Positions 8,754-16,862 of a stretch of DNA of 31,875 nt are shown one piece after another. Position 1 is the first letter of the stretch; each line of letters starts with the position of its first letter. The notes under the pieces are model-generated. The model saw nothing but the letters and a program-made list of their open reading frames with translations, ran no database searches and was not told the DNA's origin. A program made the position numbers and the translations under genes. Origin of the DNA: Nitrosarchaeum sp. (GTDB lineage: Archaea; Thermoproteota; Nitrososphaeria; Nitrososphaerales; Nitrosopumilaceae); NCBI GenBank assembly GCA_009697485.1, contig SICY01000002.1, positions 1 through 31,875 of the forward strand, read 5' to 3'.

Positions 8754-8947
8754 AAAAAGATCATATTGAAATTCCAAAGCCATCAAGTAAGTTCCAGAAA
8801 GTTAACTGTAATGAATGCGGTGAGTTACAAGTAGTATATTCTCATGCATCACAAGTTGTAGTATGCAATTCTTGTGGTAACAATATTGCTGAGCCAACTG
8901 GTTCTAAAGCAAAGATTAATGGAAAAATCTCAGGTAGTGCTGAGTAA
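8750..8947 (+). CDS. rps27e: Small ribosomal subunit protein eS27 (S27e)
   Basis: 65 residues. The C4 zinc ribbon CNECG...CNSCG (first pair near residues 20-23, second near 39-42) and the short N-terminal basic segment KPSSKFQKVNC are those of S27e. The start overlaps the L44e stop by 4 bp. The 3' end overlaps the convergent cobY gene by 18 bp. Confidence 0.94.
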   Translation: MKKDHIEIPKPSSKFQKVNCNECGELQVVYSHASQVVVCNSCGNNIAEPTGSKAKINGKISGSAE

Positions 8948-9514
8948 ATCATAGTCTTGTTTTGTGTTTAGATTAAAAGCGATTCTTTTATCATCAATTA
9001 TTATAAATTTCTCAGATATGTTTTCTAGTGTTGAAATATTTTTTGCGTTTACTAGTGAAATTCCCGTATAGCAACATTGTTGATTCTCAAAATTAATCCA
9101 ATAATCAGAAGAAAGATGGAGTGATTCCAGGAATTTTTTTGTAACAAGGATTGTAGTCCAAATATTTTCTGAATTACATTGATTTACAATGTTTTTAATA
9201 ATATCTCCATCTAAAAATGGCAAGTCAGCAGAGGTAATCAAAACAAAATCATTTAATGACTTAAGAGCTAAATTAAGATCTTCAACATAACCATCACCTG
9301 AAGTATTAAAGAGATCAACATTATTTTCTTCTAACAATTTCTTTGTTTGTGGTGAATTAGAACTTGTAATTGCTAATATTTTTGAAAAGCATTTAGAATT
9401 TACTAGTGCATCAATTACATGAAGAACTATAGGTTTTTTGTATTTTAAAAGTAGTTTTTCGCCAGCTAAGCTCATTCGGCTTCCTTTGCCACCTGCCATA
9501 ACAATACCAATCAT
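8930..9514 (-). CDS. cobY: Adenosylcobinamide-phosphate guanylyltransferase, archaeal type
   Basis: 194 residues, the usual CobY length. The N-terminal nucleotidyltransferase loop MAGGKGSRM (6-14) is followed by KLLLKYKKPIV, the MobA/GlmU-like GTP-binding pattern, and by LITSADLPFL near residue 93, where the Asp would bind metal. CobY transfers GMP from GTP to adenosylcobinamide phosphate and is the archaeal substitute for bacterial CobU. The cobS-cobY order with a 4-bp overlap and the cobalamin operon context settle it over other small nucleotidyltransferases. It is last in the operon and converges on rps27e. Confidence 0.92.
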   Translation of the reverse strand: MIGIVMAGGKGSRMSLAGEKLLLKYKKPIVLHVIDALVNSKCFSKILAITSSNSPQTKKLLEENNVDLFNTSGDGYVEDLNLALKSLNDFVLITSADLPFLDGDIIKNIVNQCNSENIWTTILVTKKFLESLHLSSDYWINFENQQCCYTGISLVNAKNISTLENISEKFIIIDDKRIAFNLNTKQDYDLLSTT

Positions 9515-10236
9515 ACTGAAACAAAGATTAGAAGAGATGCCAATCGAGTCAATTCGTTTGTAGTACCCAATACATCTCCTGTAATTCCTCCAAAGCTACG
9601 AGCAGTCAAGACAACTAGGAACATGGTCAATGTCACACCTACTCCAAATAAGAGTAATCCTGTGGTACCACCAAGAATAATCAATGGGATTAGAGTAATT
9701 ACAGCTGCCAATACCAATTTCTTTTTGTTTTTCATCAGCTCAACAAATGGCGAATTTGAGCCTAAAGATGCAGATTTTCCAATACTTGCCATCAAGACCA
9801 TTGAAAATTTTGCAAATATTTCACTAAGTAAAATTGCCAAGAATAACTGATATCCTGTAGATAACGAGATTGCTATTATCAATCCGGCAATATACAATAC
9901 TATTGCAACTATTCCTGCAGAACCAGTAGAAAGATCTTTCATTGCTGCAAGTTTTTTTTCTTTTGTTCCCTTTACCATCAAGCCATCAGCAAAATCTGCC
10001 AGACCATCAGTGTGATGTATGCCAGTAAGTATTGCAAATGAAGCAACAACTAACAAACTTACTATCAATGGATCTAGAAATAATGAAAGCCCAAAGCCTA
10101 TTGAACCAACAATCAAGCCAATTACAATTCCTACAATTGGAAAAATATACATGTACTTTGCAATTGTTTCAAGATTTGAATTACTAGCTGGAATAATAGT
10201 CAGAAATGAAAAGACAGAACCAATTTCTTTAAGCAT
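9511..10236 (-). CDS. cobS: Adenosylcobinamide-GDP ribazoletransferase (cobalamin synthase)
   Basis: 241 residues, an integral membrane protein with about six or seven hydrophobic segments. The family signature is FAILTGIHHTDGLADFADGL, around residues 67-86, with the acidic and His residues thought to bind Mg. FSFLTIIP at the N-terminus is also typical of CobS. It joins adenosylcobinamide-GDP to alpha-ribazole (or its phosphate) at the membrane. It overlaps cobY by 4 bp and cbiB by 8 bp, consistent with a coupled membrane-associated nucleotide-loop assembly unit. Confidence 0.94.
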   Translation of the reverse strand: MLKEIGSVFSFLTIIPASNSNLETIAKYMYIFPIVGIVIGLIVGSIGFGLSLFLDPLIVSLLVVASFAILTGIHHTDGLADFADGLMVKGTKEKKLAAMKDLSTGSAGIVAIVLYIAGLIIAISLSTGYQLFLAILLSEIFAKFSMVLMASIGKSASLGSNSPFVELMKNKKKLVLAAVITLIPLIILGGTTGLLLFGVGVTLTMFLVVLTARSFGGITGDVLGTTNELTRLASLLIFVSV

Positions 10237-11200
10237 GAATCCACCATCCTAAAGAAGATAAAAGTAAAAGAATTGGAACAACTACAATTCCACAAAACAA
10301 TATTGATGTAACTTTCATTATCAAAATAGCTGATTTCACATGATCTTTGGTAAATGAAATGTCTCCATCACCAAGTGAATAGTGATCAATCTTTTCAAAT
10401 TTTGCTCCCAATGCACCTGCAATAGCTGCCATAGGATATCCAGCGTTAGGGCTTTTAGTTTTTCTTCCATCACGAATCATTATTTCATACGATTTTCTCC
10501 AATTATTTCCAAGAATCATAGCACTAAGTATCATGATAAATCCTGTTAGTCTTGATGGAATGTAATTCAAAATTTTGTCACAGTTTGCTCCAAACCACCC
10601 AACATTTTTGAAAATATCTGTCTTGTATCCAATCATAGAATCTGCGGTATTGATTACTCGATAAACAAACGCTCCGGGTAAACCAAAAATTGCAAAGTAG
10701 AAAAGAGGTCCCGTTATACCATCGACAGTATTTTCACTAATACTCTCTAGCACGCCTGAAAATACATGGTTTTTGTCAAGATTCGTGGTATTTCGCTTTA
10801 CAATCATCGATAAATTATCTCTGGCAGACGAGATATCGTTTTGCTCTAGAGCAGTTACTACAGCAAGGGCGTGTCTTTCCATTCCCTTTATTGCTATAGT
10901 TGTCTTTAGCAATATACCGCCTACAATTATTGAAATTATAATGTATATGTAATCTATAGTAATTAATTTAATTCCAATATTTAGAAAGATAAGCAAAGAC
11001 ACAACAATTCCGCTAGAAATCAAGATGATGAAAATGCCTCCAAGTTTTTCTAAATTTGCTGATGAATGTTTTGTATGTGGAGTTAATTTTGCAATCAGAG
11101 AACCTATCCAAGAGGTTGGATGAAACTTGTTGCTAGGATCTCCTACTGCAAAATCTAATACAAGTGCAAAAAATACTACTAGTATTGATTCAGCTATCAA
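10229..11200 (-). CDS. cbiB: Adenosylcobinamide-phosphate synthase
   Basis: 323 residues, membrane protein of the CbiB/CobD family, with several hydrophobic helices. Visible family motifs are DFAVGDPSNKFHPTSWIG (16-33), FSGVLESISENTVDGITGPLFY near residues 147-168 and the KSPNAGYPMAAIAGALG stretch near 250. It attaches aminopropanol phosphate or a similar linker to adenosylcobyric acid. It overlaps cobQ by 4 bp and cobS by 8 bp inside the operon. All family landmarks are present. Confidence 0.94.
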   Translation of the reverse strand: MIAESILVVFFALVLDFAVGDPSNKFHPTSWIGSLIAKLTPHTKHSSANLEKLGGIFIILISSGIVVSLLIFLNIGIKLITIDYIYIIISIIVGGILLKTTIAIKGMERHALAVVTALEQNDISSARDNLSMIVKRNTTNLDKNHVFSGVLESISENTVDGITGPLFYFAIFGLPGAFVYRVINTADSMIGYKTDIFKNVGWFGANCDKILNYIPSRLTGFIMILSAMILGNNWRKSYEIMIRDGRKTKSPNAGYPMAAIAGALGAKFEKIDHYSLGDGDISFTKDHVKSAILIMKVTSILFCGIVVVPILLLLSSLGWWIHA

Positions 11201-12036
11201 CTTATCATCCTCTCTATTTCTTTAATATTCAAATTTGAATTTACTAATTTACTAAGATTGTCAATCTCACTTTCTATTTTATCTAGATTTTTCTTATTCC
11301 AAGTGATATTCTTTGCTTTGCCACCCAATGAATCTTCTTCAGGTAGATCAAAGTCAATCATAGGTATTGTACCTAATACTGGACGTTTTGTTATCTCTTT
11401 AATTTTTTTAAAACCTGGTTTAAGAATATTGATATCGCCCCGAAATTTATTGATAATAAAACCTTTGATTAATTTTTGATGTTTTTTATCTAAAAGCGAC
11501 ATAGTGCCAACAATACTAGCAAATGAGCCTCCTCTATCGATATCAGTAATTAGTAATACTGAAGAATTAGCTATTTCTGCCATTTTCATATTTGCTATGT
11601 CAGATTTTTTTAAATTAATTTCAGTTGGTGAACCAGCTCCTTCTAAAATAATAAGTTCATAATTTTTTTGAAGAAATTTGAGTGATTTTGTAGCAATATT
11701 CAGTCCTTGAGTTTGTACAAATTTTTGGTAATATTCAGTGGCATGCATTTTCTTGAACATTTTTCCATTAAGGTATACATCACTATAGTAATTACCAAGT
11801 GGTTTTAGAAGAATTGGATTTAGATCAGGAGTGATTTCACATCGAGCAGCTATTGCCTGTATGGCCTGGGCTCGAGATATTTCAAAATCTTTTGTTTTGT
11901 AGGCGTAATTTGACATATTTTGAGATTTAAATGGTGCTACTGAAAATCCCTTATCTGAAAAAATTCTACATAGTGCTGCAACTAGTGTTGTTTTGCCAGA
12001 TCCTGATGATGTGCCTTGAATCATTAATGATTTCAT
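11197..12036 (-). CDS. cobQ: Cobyric acid synthase, ATPase domain only (no glutaminase domain)
   Basis: 279 residues against about 480-510 for ordinary CobQ/CbiP. The N-terminal dethiobiotin-synthetase-like domain is complete: P-loop GTSSGSGKTT (8-17), FKSQNMSNY near residue 36, ILEGAGSPTEINL, TDIDRGGSFASIVG and LPEEDSLGG near 231. The class I glutamine amidotransferase half that should follow, with its Cys and HxxE-type catalytic residues, is absent. Instead there are about 40 residues ending LSKLVNSNLNIKEIERMIS, which resembles the last helices of full-length CobQ (a DxLAxxVxxxLDxxxLxxL pattern). The stop overlaps the cbiB start, so no lost downstream exon is possible here. It would amidate adenosylcobyrinic diamide using free ammonia or a separate glutaminase (inference). 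Confidence 0.88.
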   Translation of the reverse strand: MKSLMIQGTSSGSGKTTLVAALCRIFSDKGFSVAPFKSQNMSNYAYKTKDFEISRAQAIQAIAARCEITPDLNPILLKPLGNYYSDVYLNGKMFKKMHATEYYQKFVQTQGLNIATKSLKFLQKNYELIILEGAGSPTEINLKKSDIANMKMAEIANSSVLLITDIDRGGSFASIVGTMSLLDKKHQKLIKGFIINKFRGDINILKPGFKKIKEITKRPVLGTIPMIDFDLPEEDSLGGKAKNITWNKKNLDKIESEIDNLSKLVNSNLNIKEIERMIS

Positions 12037-13106
12037 AATTTCTCCAAAGCTTTGATTAATTTTTCATTTTCTTTTCTTGTCTTTACAGCAATACGAATGT
12101 AATTATTATTTAAGCCGCGAATTGTACTACAATCACGAATTAGAATTTTCTTTTCAAGGAGTTTTTTTTGTAATGTTTTTGATTTAATTTTTGTTTTTAT
12201 TAAAATAAAATTTGTCGAAGTAGTATTACATTGAAAATTTTTTAGTTTAGAAATAGAATTAATTAGATAAAATGATTCTTTTTTAATCATTTTTTTTACT
12301 TTGGTTAAATAAAATGAATGTGAAAGAGCAGCAGATGCTGCTTGTTGTGCTAATCCTGAAACATTCCAAGGAATTTTGATTTTGTTTAAAATAGAAATCA
12401 TTTGTTTTGAACCTATACCATAACCAATTCGTAAACCAGCTAGAGCAAATGATTTTGTTAAAGAGCGTAAAATGAATAAATTGTTATATTTTTTGATAAA
12501 TTTAATGATTGATTTGTCATGATCGGGTACTAGTTCAATAAAGCATTCATCAATGAACACCAAAGTTTTCTTTTTATTTGCTGATATGATTATCTTTTGT
12601 AAAGTTTTTTTGGAAATTAGATTACCTGTTGGATTATTTGGATTACAAATAAAGATACAACCACTATTTGGAAGCTTGGAAATAAAGTCATCAACGTCTT
12701 TTTCTAAATTCATTGTTTTAAAAAATGAAACTTTGGTACCGCTGAGTTTTGCTGCAGATTCATATTCACCAAAAGTTGGAATCGGAATCAAAACGGGTGT
12801 TTTATTTGATAAAAAGGCTTGACAGAAATTATAAATGATTTCTGTGGCACCATTTCCTACCACAATTTGAGAATATGGTATTTTGGTATAGTGTTGAAGA
12901 TTTTTTCTAAGTTGAGTAGATTCTGAATCAGGATAGATTTGGATTGTATCTAACTGATTTTTTATGGTTTTACGCACTAATGAAGAAGTGCCCATAGGAT
13001 TGATGTTTGAGCTAAAATCCAAAATATCAGAATTTGGATGTGTTATTGAGAAAGGTCCTCCATGAGAAATTCGTTTATGTGCAGATATGTGTGGATTTAT
13101 CCTCAT
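12033..13106 (-). CDS. cobD: Threonine-phosphate decarboxylase-like PLP enzyme (cobalamin operon)
   Basis: 357 residues, fold type I aminotransferase close to histidinol-phosphate aminotransferase. Motifs: HGGPFS and LDFSSNINPMG at the N-terminus (typical of CobD/CobC rather than HisC), ICNPNNPTGN near residue 153, FIDECF near 184, and the PLP lysine in SLTKSFALAGLRIGYG near 218. The CobD of Salmonella decarboxylates threonine phosphate to aminopropanol phosphate, the substrate of CbiB. Being first in the operon with cobQ (4-bp overlap) and cbiB supports that role; the substrate (threonine or serine phosphate) is not visible. This is unrelated to the Pseudomonas CobD, which is CbiB. Confidence 0.88.
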   Translation of the reverse strand: MRINPHISAHKRISHGGPFSITHPNSDILDFSSNINPMGTSSLVRKTIKNQLDTIQIYPDSESTQLRKNLQHYTKIPYSQIVVGNGATEIIYNFCQAFLSNKTPVLIPIPTFGEYESAAKLSGTKVSFFKTMNLEKDVDDFISKLPNSGCIFICNPNNPTGNLISKKTLQKIIISANKKKTLVFIDECFIELVPDHDKSIIKFIKKYNNLFILRSLTKSFALAGLRIGYGIGSKQMISILNKIKIPWNVSGLAQQAASAALSHSFYLTKVKKMIKKESFYLINSISKLKNFQCNTTSTNFILIKTKIKSKTLQKKLLEKKILIRDCSTIRGLNNNYIRIAVKTRKENEKLIKALEKL

Positions 13107-13126
13107 AATTTGAAATAACCTGTGCT

Positions 13127-13134
13127 GATATAGT
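13127..13134 (-). promoter_or_regulatory. TATA-like box of the cobalamin operon
   Basis: On the minus strand, ACTATATC is centred about 25 bp before the cobD ATG at 13106, the distance expected for a leaderless archaeal transcript. All five downstream cob genes overlap head to tail, so this may drive the whole operon. I see no cobalamin riboswitch in the 84-bp gap. Confidence 0.5.
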
Positions 13135-13190
13135 ATGTTTTGGTCAAATTCAGAAAACGATTATTAATTGAATAAAAGATTTTTTAGATC

Positions 13191-14273
13191 GTGGACAAGA
13201 AGCGAGTAGCAATTGTAGGGGTTACAGGTTCTGTAGGACAAGAATTTGTACAATCACTAAATAATCATCCTTGGTTTGAAGTTACACAGATTGCAGCATC
13301 TGAGCGCTCTGCCGGGAAAAAATATCTTGATGCCATTAAAGATCCCAATAGCGGAATAATATCTTGGGAAGTCGATGGTCAAATTCCAGAGTACATTAAA
13401 GAGATGACTGTAAAAAATACTGATGAATTAGATTTGTCACAATTAGATCTAGTATTCTCTGCAGTTGAATCAAATGCAGCCAGAGACATTGAGACTAAGA
13501 TTGCAGCAGAAGTACCAGTAATTTCAACTAGTTCTGCTTATCGTTATGAAGAAGACGTACCTATTCTAATTCCTGGAATCAATGATGAACAATCAGAGTT
13601 ATTAGAGATACAAAAGAAAAATAGAAATTGGAAGGGTTGGGTTGCACCACTCCCAAATTGTACTACTACAGGTTTGGCAATTACTTTAAAGCCACTTTAT
13701 GAAAAATACGGTGCAAAAAAGGTGATGATGACTTCAATGCAAGCAATATCTGGTGCAGGTCGTGCTCCTGGTGTTTCTGCAATGAACATTACTGACAATA
13801 TAATACCATATATTGCAAAAGAGGAAGAAAAAGTAAGAATTGAAACTAGAAAGATTCTTGGTAAATTAAAGAATGGAAAAATTGAAGATGCCAATATCAG
13901 AGTAAGTTGTACGTGTACCAGAGTTCCAGTAATTGACGGTCATACAGAATCAGTTTTTGTAGAAACTGAAAAAGAAATAAACTCACAAATTGCAAAACAA
14001 GTCTATGATGATGCCAATAAAGAGAGTACCATATCTGGTCTTCCATCATCTCCTGAGAAATATTATGCATTTCATGAAGATCCAACACGACCTCAACCAA
14101 GAATGGAACGTAGTGTAGGTGATGGCATGACAACAACAATTGGAAGAGTTGAAAAAGAAGAATTGTTTGATCATGGTTTAAAGTATGTGTTATTCTCACA
14201 TAATAAAAAAATGGGATCAGCAAAAGGTGCTGTTTTGTTAGCAGAGATGCTTTACAAAAAAGGTAAAATTTAG
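13191..14273 (+). CDS. asd: Aspartate-semialdehyde dehydrogenase
   Basis: 360 residues from a GTG start at 13191; no ATG lies nearby. NADP-binding GVTGSVGQEF (10-19), catalytic Cys157 in PLPNCTTT, and the acid/base His251 in IDGHTES are all present, along with the archaeal/fungal-type C-terminal segment RPQPRMERSVGDGM. It reduces aspartyl phosphate to aspartate semialdehyde for lysine, threonine and methionine. Malonyl-CoA reductases of Sulfolobales belong to the same superfamily, so a CoA-ester reductase role in a carbon-fixing archaeon cannot be excluded from motifs alone, but the sequence looks like an ordinary ASADH. A TATA-like ttattaattg lies 25-29 bp upstream. Confidence 0.92.
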   Translation: MDKKRVAIVGVTGSVGQEFVQSLNNHPWFEVTQIAASERSAGKKYLDAIKDPNSGIISWEVDGQIPEYIKEMTVKNTDELDLSQLDLVFSAVESNAARDIETKIAAEVPVISTSSAYRYEEDVPILIPGINDEQSELLEIQKKNRNWKGWVAPLPNCTTTGLAITLKPLYEKYGAKKVMMTSMQAISGAGRAPGVSAMNITDNIIPYIAKEEEKVRIETRKILGKLKNGKIEDANIRVSCTCTRVPVIDGHTESVFVETEKEINSQIAKQVYDDANKESTISGLPSSPEKYYAFHEDPTRPQPRMERSVGDGMTTTIGRVEKEELFDHGLKYVLFSHNKKMGSAKGAVLLAEMLYKKGKI

Positions 14274-14302
14274 ACTATTTTTTGTAATTTTTACAATAAT
14301 AA

Positions 14303-14310
14303 CTTTATAA
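14303..14310 (+). promoter_or_regulatory. TATA-like box of the Lrp/AsnC gene
   Basis: The stretch ctttataa lies about 38 bp before the ATG at 14345, suggesting a transcription start near 14333 with a short leader. It directly abuts an 18-bp inverted repeat. Confidence 0.45.
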
Positions 14311-14328
14311 GATCCAGAAATCTAGATC
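14311..14328. promoter_or_regulatory. 18-bp inverted repeat, likely operator
   Basis: GATCCAGAAATCTAGATC pairs with itself at 8 of 9 positions per arm when the central AA pair and one C/A mismatch are counted as unpaired. It begins immediately after the TATA-like box and ends just before the inferred transcription start, a classic repressor position. Lrp/AsnC proteins often bind such sites in their own promoters, so autoregulation is the simplest inference. Confidence 0.45.
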
Positions 14329-14344
14329 GTTTTGGATGTTTTAA

Positions 14345-14812
14345 ATGGTAAAAGTTGATGAATTAGATTTACAAATTTTATCGGAATTATCTAATGATGC
14401 ATCGATTTCGGTTCCAAGATTATCAAAAAAAATTAATGTTAATTCATCAGTGGTATACTCTAGAATTAAACGTCTAGTAAAACGAAAATTAATTGAACGT
14501 TTTACAATTGTTGTAAATGATGCAGAGCTTGGTTACAATGTAAAGGCGTTAACAGGAATAAACATGGATGTAAAACGACGAGATCATATAATTGAAGAAC
14601 TATTCAAAATAGACGGAGTAAGAGAAATTGCAGAAGTTACAGGAAGATTTGATATCTTAGTAACTATGTATGCAAAATCGTTGGATCAGATGCACAAAAT
14701 GGTATCTGAAAAAATTGGACGAATTGAAGGAATACAGTCATCAGAGTCATTTATTGAAATGAAGTCTCGCGCAAAAGCAATGCCATATAAGACATTAAAG
14801 GATAGTGACTAG
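14345..14812 (+). CDS. Lrp/AsnC family transcriptional regulator
   Basis: 155 residues. N-terminal winged helix-turn-helix (about 5-62): LDLQILSELSNDASISVPRLSKKI, with the recognition helix in VNSSVVYSRIKRLVKR. A C-terminal RAM/AsnC ligand-binding domain of about 75 residues includes GVREIAEVTGRFDILVTMY. Such proteins form dimers to octamers and respond to amino acids. The stop is 2 bp before the TTG start of heme O synthase, so the two genes are probably cotranscribed. The effector is unknown. An inverted repeat in its promoter may be its own site. Confidence 0.92.
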   Translation: MVKVDELDLQILSELSNDASISVPRLSKKINVNSSVVYSRIKRLVKRKLIERFTIVVNDAELGYNVKALTGINMDVKRRDHIIEELFKIDGVREIAEVTGRFDILVTMYAKSLDQMHKMVSEKIGRIEGIQSSESFIEMKSRAKAMPYKTLKDSD

Positions 14813-14814
14813 CA

Positions 14815-15744
14815 TTGCAAAAACAGAAATCAGAATCTCGTGTTGCAGTATATTATGAGTTAACAAAACCAAAAATTTGGTATTTACTAGTTTTTACTGC
14901 ATTTGGAGCAACTTTAACTGCATCAAATATTTACAATATTGAAATTTCTCCTGCAACATGGATATTGATGCTATTCTCTGTTGCTGCAGGATCTGCTGCA
15001 GCTAATACTCTAACCAATTATCATGATAGGGATATAGATGCAATAATGGAGAGAACAAAAAACAGGCCACTTCCATCAAAAAGAATCTATCCTGCTGAAA
15101 AAGCTAGAAACTTTGGTCTTGCATTAGCTGGAATTTCTCTAGTGTTAGCATTTGGAATCTCATTTACAACTACTTTAGAACAAGGTATTTGGGCAACAGC
15201 CTTTATTGCATTTGGCTTACTAAACAACATTATTGTTTATTCATACATGTTAAAACGAAATTCTAGAACTAACATAATTTTAGGTGGTTTATGCGGAGGG
15301 TCTCCTCCAATGATAGGATGGGTAGCTGTTACTACGACAGATTTGTGGACAATGGGTTTGGCAATGGCAGGACTAGTGTTTATTTGGATTCCAATGCATA
15401 TTTGGGCTTTAACTTTACATTTCAAAGAAGATTACAACAAGGTTAATGTTCCAATGTTAACAGCTGTACAATCCGAGAAAACATCAGCAAGAGCAATTGC
15501 TGGTTCAACTTTTGTAATGGTATTATTTTCAATTGCACCATTCTTTTTAACAACTGAAAGTGGAGAATCAATGGTTGGTTCAGTTTACTTATGGACTGCA
15601 ATAGCATCAGGTGCTTTAATGATCATATTATCGGCCTGGGTAATTGCAAAACCCATGGAAAAAGCATCGTGGACATTGTTTAAGTTTTCCAGTCCTTATT
15701 TGGCAGTTTTGTTTATAGCGCTAATGGTAGATTCAGCATTATAA
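14815..15744 (+). CDS. ctaB: Protoheme IX farnesyltransferase (heme O synthase)
   Basis: 309 residues, UbiA-superfamily prenyltransferase with about eight or nine membrane helices. The first Asp-rich motif NYHDRDIDAIMERTKNRPLP (about residues 68-87) and LTLHFKEDYNKVNVPML near residue 202, the CtaB-type second motif with the invariant heme-binding-region residues, identify it over quinone or lipid prenyltransferases. It adds a farnesyl-type chain to heme B for heme-copper oxidases. The TTG start at 14815 lies 2 bp after the regulator's stop, and no ATG fits. The 3' end overlaps the convergent small gene by 6 bp. Confidence 0.93.
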   Translation: MQKQKSESRVAVYYELTKPKIWYLLVFTAFGATLTASNIYNIEISPATWILMLFSVAAGSAAANTLTNYHDRDIDAIMERTKNRPLPSKRIYPAEKARNFGLALAGISLVLAFGISFTTTLEQGIWATAFIAFGLLNNIIVYSYMLKRNSRTNIILGGLCGGSPPMIGWVAVTTTDLWTMGLAMAGLVFIWIPMHIWALTLHFKEDYNKVNVPMLTAVQSEKTSARAIAGSTFVMVLFSIAPFFLTTESGESMVGSVYLWTAIASGALMIILSAWVIAKPMEKASWTLFKFSSPYLAVLFIALMVDSAL

Positions 15745-15948
15745 GATACTGTTATTTTTATCTAAGCTGTTTAGCTCTTTTGTAATTTTAGAATGTGTTT
15801 CGACAAGTAATTCTATCTCATTTTGTAATTGAGAAGAATTCCATTTAGAGTTAACTAGCAAAGTCAATTTTGTAATAATACTCCATTGAACATTATTTTG
15901 TTGATCAATTAATTCAATGAATCGTTTTCCTTTTTCATCTTCTGACAT
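15739..15948 (-). CDS. Small unknown helical protein
   Basis: 69 residues, charged and helical, with no Cys or membrane segment. It reads as a real small gene: natural composition, an ATG start, and a TATA-like AAATATTAAAA just upstream on the minus strand. It converges on ctaB with a 6-bp overlap. No family recognised. Confidence 0.5.
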   Translation of the reverse strand: MSEDEKGKRFIELIDQQNNVQWSIITKLTLLVNSKWNSSQLQNEIELLVETHSKITKELNSLDKNNSIL

Positions 15949-16101
15949 AATTTTTTAATATTTTACAATCATAAAAAGATAACATGTAGATATTCAGTTT
16001 AATTCAAATGAAACTAGTTTATCATTTAATAGTAAAACAAAATTATTTTTTAGTGTTGATAATTATATAATTTTATTAGTAGATAAAATTCATAGAAAGT
16101 A

Positions 16102-16266
16102 TTGAAATGTAGTATATCAGAGTGTAAGATTAAAGCCAATCAATCAGTGAAAATAGGATTTAAAGAAACGAGAAATCTATGTGAATATCATTATAATTTA
16201 TTTAAGAATAAGGAGGAAAAATACGCAGCAAATTTTAGCAAGGCATCAAAATTTAAAGAAAAATAG
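16102..16266 (+). CDS. 54-residue Cys/His protein, possible zinc finger, TTG start
   Basis: A short frame in what would otherwise be a 384-bp gap (15949-16332). It starts MKCSISECKIKAN from the TTG at 16102, after an in-frame stop at 16093-16095, and ends with TAG at 16264-16266. Cys3, Cys8, Cys27 and His30 (CEYH) form a C-x4-C-x18-C-x2-H pattern that could bind one zinc. The remainder is basic and helical (NLFKNKEEKYAANFSKASKF). A TATA-like tatataatt lies about 35-40 bp upstream. The rest of the gap (15949-16101 and 16267-16332) is AT-rich promoter-type DNA with nothing else recognised. The Cys spacing and coding-like composition argue for a real gene; function unknown. Confidence 0.6.
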   Translation: MKCSISECKIKANQSVKIGFKETRNLCEYHYNLFKNKEEKYAANFSKASKFKEK

Positions 16267-16332
16267 ATAATTATGAATTTCACATTCTGGAATAATTGAA
16301 AACTTTAACATCTACTATTTTTAATCTATTTT

Positions 16333-16806
16333 ATGGCTATAAAGAAAAAAACTAGTCCAAAAAAGAAGCATGTGAAGGAATTGTTTTCTAAACCAATAAA
16401 ACAAACAAAATCTTCATCAAATAAGCCAGAATTTGAAAAGGCGTGGAAAGAATACAATTCTGCTCTAAGCGTATGGAAAGAATCACTTGCACAGTGGCAA
16501 AAAGCGACAAACGATACATTAATGACATATCATGATGCATGTCAAAGAGCTTTAGAATCAGATACAGAACTCTTGAAAAAAGTTAGTTCAAGTTGGGAAA
16601 ATACCTGGCAAGAAATAGGTCCCGAATACATAAAACAACAAACAAAAATGATTGAAAATATCTTTAAAGAAACTAACATAGATTCAATCAAAAAATTCAA
16701 TGAACAGTGGGAAAAATTTCTAAAAACTTCTGGTGATGATTCAATTAAAGCATATCAAGAAGCCATAAAACAATTCAATCAAACTTGGCAAACAAGTCAT
16801 GCATGA
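16333..16806 (+). CDS. Phasin-like tryptophan-repeat helical protein (paralog 1)
   Basis: 157 residues. A Lys-rich N-terminus (1-31) is followed by an all-helical, Trp-rich region. WKEYNSALSVWKESLAQWQKATND (38-61) aligns with the start of the gene at 17845-18267, and FNEQWEKFLKTSGDDSIKA (122-140) plus YQEAIKQFNQTW matches that protein's last 19-residue repeat and end. The pattern resembles phasins and PhaE, proteins coating polyhydroxyalkanoate granules, but that resemblance is by eye. The basic N-terminal tail is absent from the paralog. No enzyme domain, signal or membrane segment. It probably assembles with its paralog or coats a granule (inference). Confidence 0.75.
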   Translation: MAIKKKTSPKKKHVKELFSKPIKQTKSSSNKPEFEKAWKEYNSALSVWKESLAQWQKATNDTLMTYHDACQRALESDTELLKKVSSSWENTWQEIGPEYIKQQTKMIENIFKETNIDSIKKFNEQWEKFLKTSGDDSIKAYQEAIKQFNQTWQTSHA

Positions 16807-16862
16807 TTTTAATATTTTTTTAAATTATTATAAATAAAAATTCAATGTTTATATTTTTAAGA

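Noticed and set aside
8442..8786. Minus-strand frames opposite rpl44e with Cys- and Phe-rich products.
   Set aside because: They are antisense to a certain ribosomal protein gene, and neither product resembles a known protein.
13191..14273. Malonyl-CoA reductase of a carbon-fixation cycle instead of aspartate-semialdehyde dehydrogenase.
   Set aside because: Same superfamily and not excluded, but nothing in the sequence or neighbourhood favours it.
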